64,000 nucleotides of DNA from Desulfobulbaceae bacterium (lineage in GTDB: Bacteria; Desulfobacterota; Desulfobulbia; Desulfobulbales; VMSU01). The stretch covers positions 35,383 through 99,382 of the forward strand of contig JADGBM010000002.1 of NCBI GenBank assembly GCA_015231515.1, given 5' to 3'. Positions 17,992 to 27,675 of this stretch are shown here, in pieces. The position numbers and the translations under genes were made by a program. The notes below the pieces were generated by a model that was given only the letters and a program-made list of their open reading frames with translations, did not search any database and was not told the origin of the DNA. Within the stretch, counting starts at the first letter, position 1; each line of letters starts with the position of its first letter.

Positions 17992-18928
17992 TTCTTCTGT
18001 CATACGGTCGCGTTACACCAGAAATGAAATCATTTCTGTTATGCAGGAAGTTGCCACCTTAATGGGGTCAAGAAAACAAAAGGCCCACTATGTTACTGAA
18101 ACCAGTAAGATTAATCTTCAGGCCAACTTCATCGCCGAAAAAGTCGCCTCATTAAACGATAAACTAAAAAAACTTCAAAACCAGATCCGCGATGCGGAAG
18201 TCACCGCTAAAGAGCCTTCAGAAACCTTACTCCGTTTACGTTCGGCCAAACAAACTTTAACTAACGAATACGCCAGGTTCAACAGTATTGCAGAACAAAG
18301 CAGACAGCGGGTAAAGGGCAAAAATAAAGAGACCATAGAGATTCTGATCCAGGAAATTAATGACCTGAGCGAACAAACTATCCCACTGGCCAAAAATCTT
18401 TTAAATTCAGCCCAGCAGAAGAATCTCGACATCCAGGAAGAGAAAGTAAACTGTTTTTTATCCATGGCAAAACTTCACACCGATTTCACAGCCGCACTTG
18501 GCTATGCAACCGATGAAATGGACAAAAGTGCTGAAAATCTCCAAGGTCTCATTCAGAAGAATGATGATGTCGGCACTCTTTTAGAAACCCTTACCAATCA
18601 AGAAAAGAAGCTTTCTGATGATATTCCCCTGTTGGAGCAAACTATAAAGGAAAAGCAAGAGGACAAAAAGGCCCTTGAGAAAGAGCTCGATAAACTCAAA
18701 AATACCAAGAAACGGATTGATGCGCTGGAAGACCCTAAGGCTTACATTGATCAGCTTTTATTACAATTTGAAGAAGACAAGTTAAGCTTAGAAGCAAAAC
18801 AAGATGCTTTGGAAGCAGTTCAACTTATCAATAATGAAGTCAAGACGATTAATACCAGCCTTGAAAACGGCATCAAGGATTATGTCTCTATTTTCAGTGA
18901 ATTTGAAGAAAATCTAGCCAGCATATAA
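17984..18928 (+). CDS. Coiled-coil protein
   Basis: 314 residues. The start ATG 17984 is set by ggagga 6 nt upstream and overlaps the preceding stop (8 nt); a longer frame begins at 17954. The sequence is helical throughout with clear heptads (LNDKLKKLQNQIRDAEVT, LEQTIKEKQEDKKALEKELD). No hydrophobic segment. Translationally coupled to its upstream neighbour, so stoichiometric assembly is plausible. Confidence 0.78.
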   Translation: MADSSVIRSRYTRNEIISVMQEVATLMGSRKQKAHYVTETSKINLQANFIAEKVASLNDKLKKLQNQIRDAEVTAKEPSETLLRLRSAKQTLTNEYARFNSIAEQSRQRVKGKNKETIEILIQEINDLSEQTIPLAKNLLNSAQQKNLDIQEEKVNCFLSMAKLHTDFTAALGYATDEMDKSAENLQGLIQKNDDVGTLLETLTNQEKKLSDDIPLLEQTIKEKQEDKKALEKELDKLKNTKKRIDALEDPKAYIDQLLLQFEEDKLSLEAKQDALEAVQLINNEVKTINTSLENGIKDYVSIFSEFEENLASI

Positions 18929-19011
18929 ATTGTCACCCAGATAAGGTTATACATTAAATAAAATCACAAACTGATATATTTCAGCAGTTACGATTCAAAA
19001 GGAGACTATAA

Positions 19012-20601
19012 ATGTCAGGTAGTAATGAAAAAAAACGTTCAGCAGTATTACGAGGGATCGCCTCTGTTTTAAACACATGCGGCAATGCAGTGGTTGTTTC
19101 GTTTGATGCTGGCGCTAAGCTAACTGGATCTTTTGGAAATACATTCAAGAAACTGTCGGGAATGCCATTTCGAAAAAAATCGTCTGCCACTTCAGAGGCC
19201 TATCAGCGGGAATGTGACACGTTACTTAAATCTATCAAAGACTATGAGCAAAAAATTAAATCAGTTTATTACGAAATAGGCAAAGCAAGCGCAAGGCTAA
19301 CAGAAACTGATGGTGATGAAGCCCAAATTAGTAACTCTGGGACAGTTAAAGAGCTCCTTGAAAAAATTCATGGTTATGAAAATTCAGTAAAAAAAATGCG
19401 TGGTCGTATTGCCGGTCTTGAAGAAGAACGTGCCGCCGAAGAAGCCAGAAAAAAAGAAGATGATGGATATCGTCGTGCAACTCTTATGGCCGGTCGGGCA
19501 CGCAAAGGCAAACAACGCGGTGATGCCAGCCAGTTAACAGCCGACATTAACAACGCCATAAAAGAAGCACTTATTCATGGTACTTTTGAAACGGCATCTG
19601 ATCGTGCAGTCTTTGACAATGTCGCCACTGATTTACTTGATAAAGAAGCCGAGATCCAGATGCTAGCTGCAGCAGAACTTGGAAAGATGAAAAACATTGC
19701 TGCAGTCCCTGTTCTTCACGCTGCTATCGGCATGGCTGAAGGGCACTTGGCCACCGAGATTGTTAACGCCCTGATCTCCCTTGGCGACCCAAGCAGTGTT
19801 GATGTCCTTCGTCAGTCTGCCCGTGATACGAGTGCCCGCGTTCGTATCACCTCACTGCGCGGTCTTTATAAACTTGCCCCAGAAGATAAAGATGTTCGCC
19901 AACAAATTATCGATTCATTAAGCGACATTAACCCTGAGGTTCGTAAAACCGGTGCCACATTGCTGGGCTGGCTTGATGAAAGCAAAGCTGTTCCTGCCCT
20001 GATCCAGTGTCTTACTGATGAAGATGAACGAGTACGAAAAGCAGTTGTTTCCGCCTTGGCAAACATCAGAGATACTGCAAGCATGCTGCCAATCATCCGC
20101 CAACTGCGCGATGACAGTACAGAGGTACGAAAAAAAGCCCTCGATGCCATCAAGGTTATATCGGGTCAAGAGGTTGCCTTTGATCTCAGCGCTAAAGGTG
20201 ACGAACTTCTTGAAATTATTGATTCGATGAAAAAATGGTGGCAGGAAGTCAGGGCAAGCGGTCAGTCAAAACCATTTATCATAGGCGCTACAGATGATCA
20301 AAAACCAACAGGATCTAAAGTTTCTAAGGCAGAAAAACCCGCATCCGAATCTGAGCCAGAACCCAAAATAGCTTCAAATCCTGAGCCTGCAGAACCCGCT
20401 GCAACAGTTGAAACCAATGAGCCAGAAGTGGCTGATGTTAAAAAAACAACGGACAAAGACAAAGACGCAGATAGTGCCGCTGACAAAAAGGCCGCAAACG
20501 ACACAACTTCTGCAAAAGATGAAACAGCAGAGCAGGATAAACCCTCTAAAGACAGTAACAAAGACAAAACCGAAACAAACAGTAAAGCTAAAGGCAAATA
20601 A
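19012..20601 (+). CDS. HEAT-repeat protein with CG motif and coiled coil
   Basis: 529 residues. N terminus: VLNTCGNAVVVSFDAGAKL, sharing an ungapped 35-residue block with the protein at 12963. A coiled coil follows (60-155), then about six HEAT/PBS-lyase-type repeats (210-405), e.g. EIQMLAAAELGKMKNIAAVP, DVRQQIIDSLSDINPEVRKT, DERVRKAVVSALANI. A long acidic/lysine disordered tail (425-529) ends in KTETNSKAKGK. HEAT solenoids bind proteins, so this may be a hub of the chain-organising scaffold. RBS aaggaga 6 nt before ATG. No TM, but the CG segment could touch the magnetosome membrane. Confidence 0.82.
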   Translation: MSGSNEKKRSAVLRGIASVLNTCGNAVVVSFDAGAKLTGSFGNTFKKLSGMPFRKKSSATSEAYQRECDTLLKSIKDYEQKIKSVYYEIGKASARLTETDGDEAQISNSGTVKELLEKIHGYENSVKKMRGRIAGLEEERAAEEARKKEDDGYRRATLMAGRARKGKQRGDASQLTADINNAIKEALIHGTFETASDRAVFDNVATDLLDKEAEIQMLAAAELGKMKNIAAVPVLHAAIGMAEGHLATEIVNALISLGDPSSVDVLRQSARDTSARVRITSLRGLYKLAPEDKDVRQQIIDSLSDINPEVRKTGATLLGWLDESKAVPALIQCLTDEDERVRKAVVSALANIRDTASMLPIIRQLRDDSTEVRKKALDAIKVISGQEVAFDLSAKGDELLEIIDSMKKWWQEVRASGQSKPFIIGATDDQKPTGSKVSKAEKPASESEPEPKIASNPEPAEPAATVETNEPEVADVKKTTDKDKDADSAADKKAANDTTSAKDETAEQDKPSKDSNKDKTETNSKAKGK

Positions 20602-20603
20602 GC

Positions 20604-21281
20604 GTGATCAGAACCGAACAAGACTGGCAGAAGAAAAAAGAGGCTATTCGTAAAAAGAATTTGCCTCATAGAATACGTCAGCGCCTTTCAACATGGCTGG
20701 AGAGAAAAGAAAAACTTTTCGAACAGCTCTCAGAGTTGTCTCCTTCGCAGGAAGAACCGCAGGTAATTTATGAAGAAAAACTTTCAATCTCCTCTGAGCT
20801 CGAAGAACTGGAGCATGAAAACCTGGCGCTCTATGAAAGGCTTCAGTTTTTGCAGTCAGAAGCCGCAAAAAAACGACAAGTTGAAAGCCTTTCTATTGAA
20901 CAGGAAGATCGTCTTAAAGAACAGCACCTTAACGCCCTTGCAGAAAAGAATGACCTTGAAATAGAAATTTCCTTCATGCAGGATGAACTAAAGCAGATTG
21001 ACAATGAACTTAAGACCACAGAAAAAATTTATCTTGGCAACATGCAGCAGTTAGGTCTTCTTATTGAACAGATACGCTTTGTCAGTGGTGAGGTTGATAT
21101 CTGGGCTGAAAAAATGATCTCCCTTGAAGGGGATGTGCCCCAACAACATAAAGAATTGAATTGCATTATTGATCAAATTGAGTCGGCAAACCAGGCCCTA
21201 TTCAGCCTGAGTGAACGGCTGCATGCCATTGAGCACCATGTCAAAACAGCCTATTATAAGGGGAAAGGGAGAACTTCATGA
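20604..21281 (+). CDS. Coiled-coil protein
   Basis: 225 residues, GTG start directly after the HEAT gene stop. A basic N terminus (KKKEAIRKKNLPHRIRQRL) is followed by a long acidic/charged coiled coil (ISSELEELEHENLALYERL, EQLGLLIEQIRFV-type heptads). No cysteines of note, no TM. The stop overlaps the next start as ATGA (21278-21281), showing tight coupling. Confidence 0.75.
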   Translation: MIRTEQDWQKKKEAIRKKNLPHRIRQRLSTWLERKEKLFEQLSELSPSQEEPQVIYEEKLSISSELEELEHENLALYERLQFLQSEAAKKRQVESLSIEQEDRLKEQHLNALAEKNDLEIEISFMQDELKQIDNELKTTEKIYLGNMQQLGLLIEQIRFVSGEVDIWAEKMISLEGDVPQQHKELNCIIDQIESANQALFSLSERLHAIEHHVKTAYYKGKGRTS

Positions 21282-22051
21282 GCACAGCAACTTCCACACC
21301 GAAAAAGAGTGGTAATACACACTCTGCTTCAACGGTTACAACGAGCGTCAGGGCAGGAGTTCCAGCCAAATCAATTGATGCACCTACTCGTAAATATATC
21401 CACGATACAAATGTCGAATCACCATATATTGCCGAGATAACTGGACTTGCGAGCCTTCAGGATGCTACGTATAGCGTCGATCTTGAAAAAACTGTTCAGG
21501 ACATGGCAGGAATTATCAACAACATGGAGGCCCAATTAGACAGGGTTCTTTCCATGAATGCCATTTTTGAAGAGGATCTGAATACCTCAAAGCAAATTAT
21601 TACTGAGTTAAAAGAAGAAAAAGTCAAACTCATTGATGAAGTTGCCAGACTTGAAGCTGAAATGCCGTCTAAGCGTGAAATGCAGATGGAAATGGATCAG
21701 CTTATTGAAGAGCGCTCCACTTCTCAAAATCACATTCATGGTCTCAACACTGAAATTGACGCCATGAATAAATCAATTGAGGCCTATCGTAAAGAGATTG
21801 TGCAGCTGGAGATGGAAAAGAATGATGCTGTTTCAGAGGTAACTTTTCTTGAATCGCGCCAAAATGCATCGCGACAAAAGGCTAACAGCCAGGATCAAAA
21901 GATTAACCAACTCAAAGCCGAAAAAGTTACCTATCAGAAAAAAATCATTCGTCTTCAAGATGAGTGTCAACGAGCAATGGAAGAGAAATATTCCCTACTG
22001 AGAGAGCTTCAGGAAGCCCAGGATATCCTCAGTGAAGTTTCCAGACATTAG
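21278..22051 (+). CDS. Coiled-coil protein
   Basis: 257 residues. The N-terminal 60 residues are Ser/Thr-rich and likely disordered (STATSTPKKSGNTHSAST). From about 68 a continuous coiled coil runs to the end (DMAGIINNMEAQLDRVL, LIDEVARLEAEMPSKREM, KINQLKAEKVTYQKKIIRLQ). ATGA overlap with the previous gene and a strong RBS (gggaaagggagaa). Function inferred only from clustering with mamK. Confidence 0.75.
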   Translation: MSTATSTPKKSGNTHSASTVTTSVRAGVPAKSIDAPTRKYIHDTNVESPYIAEITGLASLQDATYSVDLEKTVQDMAGIINNMEAQLDRVLSMNAIFEEDLNTSKQIITELKEEKVKLIDEVARLEAEMPSKREMQMEMDQLIEERSTSQNHIHGLNTEIDAMNKSIEAYRKEIVQLEMEKNDAVSEVTFLESRQNASRQKANSQDQKINQLKAEKVTYQKKIIRLQDECQRAMEEKYSLLRELQEAQDILSEVSRH

Positions 22052-22088
22052 TAATTAATTTAGTCGAGTTTTTTTGAGTTATACCATT

Positions 22089-22652
22089 ATGATTGACACA
22101 ACAGACAATAACCCAGCCAGCCCGGTAGAACTTCTTCGTACTCTACATGAATTAAAAAGCATGCGAAGTCAGCTTATTGCTGAAAATGAGCAGTACAAGG
22201 AAGAGATTCAATCTCTCGCTTCAATATTGGAAACGGCTGGTCTCGCAATTACAAGCAGTGACGAGACGATCAACGCCTATAAAGAAAAGCGTGACGCCCA
22301 GCTTGAACAGATTGAAAAGCTCAGCTTTGAAAGAAACCGACTAGCTGACAGCATTAACCAGAACCGCCTAAAACTTAAAGCTGTCCAAAATGATACCAAC
22401 TCCAGTTCTGTTATGATTGAAACAATGGAACGGGAGCTTGAAAATATCGAAAATGAGAAGGCTGCTATGCAGAAGCGCCTCATTTCTGTTGGCGATGGAA
22501 TTTCTGAAATAAGCGCACAAAAAAAGGACAGGCTCCCCGATGTCATGGGACAGGATAAGATTTTGAAAAAGATGTACCGCATTTTTAAAGAGGCTGAAGA
22601 TCGTATGGAAGTTTCTATCCACCTCAGCGGCACAAAAACAAGCCCCGAGTAA
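22089..22652 (+). CDS. Coiled-coil protein
   Basis: 187 residues from ATG 22089. TTG 22074 would add 5 residues and neither start has a strong RBS, so the start is uncertain. A coiled coil spans about 15-165 (LHELKSMRSQLIAENEQYKE, RDAQLEQIEKLSFERNRLAD, MERELENIENEKAAMQKRL). The C-terminal part (VMGQDKILKKMYRIFKEAED) is not heptadic and may be a binding motif. Last of the run of coiled-coil genes. Confidence 0.72.
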   Translation: MIDTTDNNPASPVELLRTLHELKSMRSQLIAENEQYKEEIQSLASILETAGLAITSSDETINAYKEKRDAQLEQIEKLSFERNRLADSINQNRLKLKAVQNDTNSSSVMIETMERELENIENEKAAMQKRLISVGDGISEISAQKKDRLPDVMGQDKILKKMYRIFKEAEDRMEVSIHLSGTKTSPE

Positions 22653-22657
22653 GACCT

Positions 22658-23101
22658 GTGAATGTTAAAAGAAACGTTACCGCCACATCAAGGATTACCG
22701 ACAACGAGCCTGTCTCACTGTTATTTCTTAAACGACAGGAGTTGGCCAGACAGTCTGAGCGAGGGTTGCTACCGATATATAAATCGTATGGACTTATCAG
22801 TGAAGAACAGTATCAAGTATTGCGTAACGATATAACCTTCCTCTTTCTTGATAATATTGCTGACACTATCCAGCTGGTTTTTTCGGTGGACGGCAACAGA
22901 GATGAGGTGCTTTTACAATATAAATTTACTGAAACGGGGATTAAGGAAGTTACTAATTTATTGGCTCGAAGCAGCCGATATCGTTCCACAGAGATTACCC
23001 TAGACCTCTATATTGATTTTACCCCATCTTTTTTGGGCTTAGATAAAGATACACGAAGAATGTTACTAAAAAACACAGAATTAGAATGGCATCGTGACTA
23101 A
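22658..23101 (+). CDS. Hypothetical protein
   Basis: 147 residues, GTG start 5 nt after the previous stop. The sequence looks globular alpha/beta (YGLISEEQYQVLRNDITFLF, NLLARSSRYRSTEITLDLYI) with no coiled coil, TM or cysteine motif. Family not recognised. Conserved position between the coiled-coil genes and a response regulator suggests a regulatory or scaffold role. Confidence 0.65.
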   Translation: MNVKRNVTATSRITDNEPVSLLFLKRQELARQSERGLLPIYKSYGLISEEQYQVLRNDITFLFLDNIADTIQLVFSVDGNRDEVLLQYKFTETGIKEVTNLLARSSRYRSTEITLDLYIDFTPSFLGLDKDTRRMLLKNTELEWHRD

Positions 23102-23122
23102 CTTTCTGGAGACGACATAGCA

Positions 23123-23602
23123 ATGGCAGAAGTAAAAATAATGATAGTTGATGATGAGGAGATTGTCCACGAGAGTATCGAGGATGCCCTTGAAGATGAA
23201 GGTTACGAATTTATAGATGCCTTTAGCGGCGGAGAAGGAATCGATCTTTATAATAAGCACAAACCGGCTCTCATTATACTCGATCTTCGTATGCCAAAAA
23301 TGAACGGCCTTCAATTTCTTGAAAAACTTCAAGTCAAGCCTGAAGACCCCTTCTCAGTCATCGTACTCACCGGGCATGGCGATGCGGAAGATATGGAGAA
23401 ATGTTACGATCTCGGCATCAGGACTTTTTTACGTAAACCATTCGACATCAAGGAACTGCGCTCTCTGGTGGAATCGTGTATTAACCTCAAAAAGGTTGAG
23501 ACAAAACTCACCTCAGAGGTTTCAAAACGGGAAGATGCTGAAAGCGAGCTGGATGATTACCGCAAGGAACTTAATAAAATGATGGAGTCACTGAAGATTT
23601 GA
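23123..23602 (+). CDS. CheY-like response regulator with C-terminal helix
   Basis: 159 residues. A receiver (1-122) has MIVDDEE, Asp 54 in IILDLRMPKMNG, Thr in VLTGHGD and Lys in LRKPFD. A charged C-terminal helix (LTSEVSKREDAESELDDYRK) looks like a short coiled coil and could dock on the coiled-coil proteins encoded upstream. No DNA-binding domain. RBS ggag upstream. Last gene of the mamK operon, so the scaffold may be under phosphorylation control (inference). Confidence 0.88.
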   Translation: MAEVKIMIVDDEEIVHESIEDALEDEGYEFIDAFSGGEGIDLYNKHKPALIILDLRMPKMNGLQFLEKLQVKPEDPFSVIVLTGHGDAEDMEKCYDLGIRTFLRKPFDIKELRSLVESCINLKKVETKLTSEVSKREDAESELDDYRKELNKMMESLKI

Positions 23603-23666
23603 GCTGACTGCCGCACTCAAGATTTAACTCCCATTCTTCCTCATGATTACCCTGCGACACAGCACC

Positions 23667-25247
23667 CTAACCATGTGTTTCCCTGATGATATCCATTTCA
23701 TGTACCGACGTTTTTCCCTTCATGCGGCAGTAGGCAGCAGCACTGTCCAGCACCGCAATCGCCCGGCCAGGAAGGTGCTGGTTCGGATTACTCTTTTCGC
23801 TTAAGCGCACCGCTGCAGACAAGGCATCATCGCCTATTCGAACTCCGTGGTGCTTTTCAAAACGTGCCCGAACACCTCGTAAGATTTTCAAAGCTTGGGG
23901 CATTGTCGGTTCCAGGACAGTTATTGTATTAAATCGACGAGACAAGGCAGTATCAAGTCCGAGGTGCTTGGCACCCTCAAAAGTAGTTGCTCCAATCAGT
24001 GGAAATTCACCCCTGGCAAGAACAGGTTTCAAAATATCGCCAATACCAAATCCGCCCTCAGCCATGCCAGCATCAAGCAAACCATGGATCTCATCAATAA
24101 AAAGAATAACCTGTTCCCGACAGCGTCTCACTTCATCAAGAAGGGCTTCAAGCCTCGCTTCCATTTCACCACGATACCTGGTTCCAGCCACCATGCTGGT
24201 AAGTGACAGATTGTAGAGAATTCTGCCTTGCAGGAAAGACGGCACTTCATTTCGAGACAACATTAAAGCAAATCCTTCAGCTACTGCCGTTTTACCAACA
24301 CCAGGATGGCCTACAAGAAGGGGGTTGTTAGCCTCCATACGGGTCAACGTCTGAACCACTTTCTCAAGCACTGGTTCCATCCCGACAACTGGGTTCAGCT
24401 TTGCCAGAACTCCAGGAGAAGTCAACTCTATTCCATAGCGATCGAGTGTCCGCTTGGGAACACCCTCGTCAAAGTCATGCTCAGAAACCATACCGGCAAG
24501 TTCTGTGGGCATTTCATAGGATGAAGGGATAAAAAAATACACCTTTTCATCCCTGTGCTGTAAAGCGCGATACAGCTGTTTCACCAGGGAACGGGTCGCG
24601 CCATAGCCAGGACCGATACTTGTCTTCTCGCCCAGAAAATGATGGATATCTTCAAAAATATAGGCAACCTTGTTCCGGGGTTGAATAATTATTGAACGGA
24701 AAGCATCTTCAAGGGTGCGGCAATCAATCAACTCTTCCTGGGCAGGCAGAGGGAAATGTCTGGATAAATGTTCACTTTGAAATCCAGCGGCACTGTTCCA
24801 GAGCAAGGGTACCATACCGGCCTGCTCGGCCAGTGATTTAACCTTGTTAATTTCATCAGAAAGTGAATAAAAATAGGAAACAACAGGAGATTGAGATTTT
24901 ACTGTTCGGGTCGAGGATGCCGGGGCCTGCAACGGGCCAGATGCACGTGTAATTGAGTCGCCAAGGCGTCTGCCGTTGAGGGTGAGATGCTTTGACGAAT
25001 TTAAAAGCATCTCTTTGGCAGCCAGTAAAAGAACCGATCTGGCATCGGTTAACAAATAGCCTTCACGACTGGCTTTCTCTTCTATTTTTCTGACAATGAG
25101 TGGTGTAACTGGGGTCCGGCCTGCCCTGGAGAAAATTACCTGCAGTTCATCGACCCCAAACGAAATATCTGTAAATGCCTGGGAGTTGGACTCGTTAATA
25201 CGGAGTAAAATGGTTTCCGGATCAACCGCAGGAATAGTTGTCCTCAT
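23667..25247 (-). CDS. AAA+ ATPase: Ycf46-like degenerate domain fused to a single ClpA/B-type module
   Basis: 526 residues. Residues 120-275 resemble the N-terminal non-catalytic domain of Ycf46-type AAA proteins (VAYIFEDIHHFLGE, KVYFFIPSSYEMPTEL). Residues about 284-520 match ClpA/ClpB NBD1: Walker A GHPGVGKT (313-320), pore-loop-like AGTRYRGEMEARL, Walker B VILFIDEIHG, LSRRF arginine-finger region and the C-terminal helical lid. There is only one ATPase ring domain and no ClpP-binding loop or Clp-N domain that I can see. It overlaps its upstream partner gene by 26 nt. It could remodel MamK or the coiled-coil proteins; that is inference from context. Confidence 0.85.
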   Translation of the reverse strand: MRTTIPAVDPETILLRINESNSQAFTDISFGVDELQVIFSRAGRTPVTPLIVRKIEEKASREGYLLTDARSVLLLAAKEMLLNSSKHLTLNGRRLGDSITRASGPLQAPASSTRTVKSQSPVVSYFYSLSDEINKVKSLAEQAGMVPLLWNSAAGFQSEHLSRHFPLPAQEELIDCRTLEDAFRSIIIQPRNKVAYIFEDIHHFLGEKTSIGPGYGATRSLVKQLYRALQHRDEKVYFFIPSSYEMPTELAGMVSEHDFDEGVPKRTLDRYGIELTSPGVLAKLNPVVGMEPVLEKVVQTLTRMEANNPLLVGHPGVGKTAVAEGFALMLSRNEVPSFLQGRILYNLSLTSMVAGTRYRGEMEARLEALLDEVRRCREQVILFIDEIHGLLDAGMAEGGFGIGDILKPVLARGEFPLIGATTFEGAKHLGLDTALSRRFNTITVLEPTMPQALKILRGVRARFEKHHGVRIGDDALSAAVRLSEKSNPNQHLPGRAIAVLDSAAAYCRMKGKTSVHEMDIIRETHG

Positions 25248-25605
25248 AGGAAGTCTCCGGTGTACATCTGAATGCTAAACGATCCAGAATACGGCGTAAT
25301 CGTTCCCTGGCTGTCTTTTTATCTTCGTAACAAGCTTCAATGCGGTCAAGAAGAAGATCGAGTTCTTCATAACACTCAGAGATAAAGGCATCGTATACCA
25401 AAAAATCAGGGTTTTCCTCCCGCATCTCAATAATACGAGTGCCTATGCGAGCCGCAACCTTACCCTTTTTCTTTTCCAGATCGTGAAGTTGCAAGTCTAT
25501 CACAATGCCGGCTGCACTGCGCCGCGCTGCCACCACAGTTGCCTCAAGCATATCAGCAAAAGCATCCCCAAGATGCTGCAATCTGTATCGCCATCCATTT
25601 CCCAT
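25222..25605 (-). CDS. Small partner of the AAA+ ATPase, paralogue of the post-mamK protein
   Basis: 127 residues, helical. Homologous to the protein at 15615-16013 (shared YRLQHLGDAFADMLEA-like N terminus, IGTRIIEMREE, and a charged C-terminal helix). It adds a cysteine-containing tail. Its 3' end overlaps the ATPase gene, so the two are co-translated and probably interact. Function unknown. Confidence 0.78.
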   Translation of the reverse strand: MGNGWRYRLQHLGDAFADMLEATVVAARRSAAGIVIDLQLHDLEKKKGKVAARIGTRIIEMREENPDFLVYDAFISECYEELDLLLDRIEACYEDKKTARERLRRILDRLAFRCTPETSYEDNYSCG

Positions 25606-25863
25606 AGCTTTTACCTTTATTTATAGTGATTACTGACTTTCTTTTTTTATAAGGTGACTACTGAAACTTACTTTTATATTGATATAACTTATCAACTGCT
25701 CTTGGCATTTGCAATATTAAAGTTGAATCCATATTAAAGTTGATCCAAACTTCCACACCTAACACTTTTTAGCAATTTTCTTTGACAGAAAGGGAATTAA
25801 TCTATAAATTATAAAGCAAATACATAGAATATATTTGGAGATTGCCATGGCCCAATTACACTG

Positions 25864-27489
25864 TTACATCCCGGACGAAATCGCTGGAAACGTGACGGTA
25901 AAAGTTGTGCCCTGACCCGGTTGTGAGCTGCAGACAACCGTCCCTTTATGTACTTGTACGATACCAAACACAATGGCCATACCAAGGCCTGTTCCTTTGC
26001 CAACCTCCTTGGTCGTAAAAAAAGGTTCAAAGATTTTTTCACGTACCTCATCGCTCATTCCGCTACCATCATCACTGAATTGTAAAACAACAGTGCCAGC
26101 CTCGGTATCATTGGTCATGGAAACTGTTATTGTGCCTTCCACTTTTTCATCTAGAGCATCGATGCTGTTCTGAAAAAAATTAATAAAAAGCTGTTCCAGT
26201 TTATTACTGTTGCCGTTAATCAATGGCAGGTTTTCTTCAAACTTTTTGTTCAGGGTGATACTGCGAAGCCGCAGTTTTTCACTCAAAAGAATAAGGCTAT
26301 TTTCCATAATTTTAACAAGGTCAACAGGGAGGATCACATCGTCATCGGCACGGCCAAAGGCACGGAGGTGGGTTATAATGGTGGTAATCCTGTCGGTTTG
26401 ATACTTAGCACGTTCAAATTTTTTGATAAATTTTTCAGGATCTACTTGTCCGTTCCGAAACTTCTCAAGACTCACCTGCAGAACAGTATTTATATAAGTC
26501 AGTGGCTGATTTATCTCATGGGCAACGCCGGTGGCAATCTCACCTAAAGAAGCAAGCTTGTCCTGTTTCATGGCCGACAGATTCTCTTGCTCACGAAGGG
26601 CCTGTATCTCTTCACGTTCTGCGATTTCATCCCTGAGATATTTATTTGTATCGGCAAGTTGAATTGTTCGTTCTTTAACTAATTTTTCAAGTATAATCTG
26701 CTGATCATCAAGATCTTTTTGCCATTTTTTCTTCTCAGTTATATCTTCCTTAATGATCACAAAGTTAGTGACTTCTCCAGCATCATTTTTCACCGCAGTA
26801 ATGACGGCTGACTCCCAATACAACTCACCGTTTTTCTTTTTGTTTTTAAACTCTCCGCGCCATTCACCAGCCTCGCGAATATGGTTCCAAAGATTAAAAC
26901 CAATAGGAGTTTCAGTCTCATCACCCAATAAGCGGGGATTTTTGCCGACAACATCCTCAAAACTGTACCCGGAATGGGTGCAGAAAAAAGGATTAACATA
27001 CTCAATATTTCCTTTAGAATCCGTGAGTAAGATTGACACAACACTCTGTTCCATAGCCGAAAAATAAAGTGAAATTTTTTGCTGTTTTTCCTCACTCCTT
27101 TTATCTTTTCTTACCTGCAGCGCCACCCGCCGCAGACTTAGCAATAATTCATCAAGGTTTACTGGTTTCGGAATAAAGTCTGATATCCCAACCCGCATAG
27201 CCTTTACGATCAGACCCCGATCGGCTGTATCAGCGGCAGAAACCATCAGGGCTTTAATTGCGGAATTATATTCAATTGCCTGTCTGGCCAGCTCTATACC
27301 ATCCATACCGGGCATCATGAGATCAGTAACCAGCATATCTACCGGCTCCTGACGAATTATGTCCATAGCCTTAAATCCGTCTCCCGCACTGGTAACCTCA
27401 TATTCCTCAACGGATGAAACTATTGCCATAAGTAAATCCAGATTCACGGGGACATCATCAACAACAAGAATTTTTATTTTTTCTTCCAT
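25864..27489 (-). CDS. REC-PAS histidine kinase
   Basis: 541 residues, soluble. Receiver 5-125 (Asp 56 in [11 protein letters not shown]), PAS about 140-260 ([20 protein letters not shown]), coiled linker, HisKA with [13 protein letters not shown], HATPase with [35 protein letters not shown]. This is the NtrB-like kinase class in which an N-terminal receiver gates activity. Lies on the minus strand upstream of the AAA+ pair but separated by 258 bp, so probably a separate unit. Confidence 0.9.
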   Translation of the reverse strand: MEEKIKILVVDDVPVNLDLLMAIVSSVEEYEVTSAGDGFKAMDIIRQEPVDMLVTDLMMPGMDGIELARQAIEYNSAIKALMVSAADTADRGLIVKAMRVGISDFIPKPVNLDELLLSLRRVALQVRKDKRSEEKQQKISLYFSAMEQSVVSILLTDSKGNIEYVNPFFCTHSGYSFEDVVGKNPRLLGDETETPIGFNLWNHIREAGEWRGEFKNKKKNGELYWESAVITAVKNDAGEVTNFVIIKEDITEKKKWQKDLDDQQIILEKLVKERTIQLADTNKYLRDEIAEREEIQALREQENLSAMKQDKLASLGEIATGVAHEINQPLTYINTVLQVSLEKFRNGQVDPEKFIKKFERAKYQTDRITTIITHLRAFGRADDDVILPVDLVKIMENSLILLSEKLRLRSITLNKKFEENLPLINGNSNKLEQLFINFFQNSIDALDEKVEGTITVSMTNDTEAGTVVLQFSDDGSGMSDEVREKIFEPFFTTKEVGKGTGLGMAIVFGIVQVHKGTVVCSSQPGQGTTFTVTFPAISSGM

Positions 27490-27675
27490 AGTGTGTAGCG
27501 CCCGGCTTGCAGGTTCAGTGGTTCACAATTTGACAACACAACAAAAAAGCTGTTTCAAGCGTCAAGAGGAGCCTCACGGCTATTATTAATTGACAATCAA
27601 CAGTTTATATTTGATTATAAGCAATAATGAAGTAATTATTCAATTTTATTAAGACTTTCAAACTAAAGGGTGCAG

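Noticed and set aside
20298..20669. Ser/Ala-rich minus-strand frame of 123 codons
   Set aside because: Antisense to the low-complexity tail of the HEAT protein; composition is a mirror of the Lys/Glu/Asp codons.
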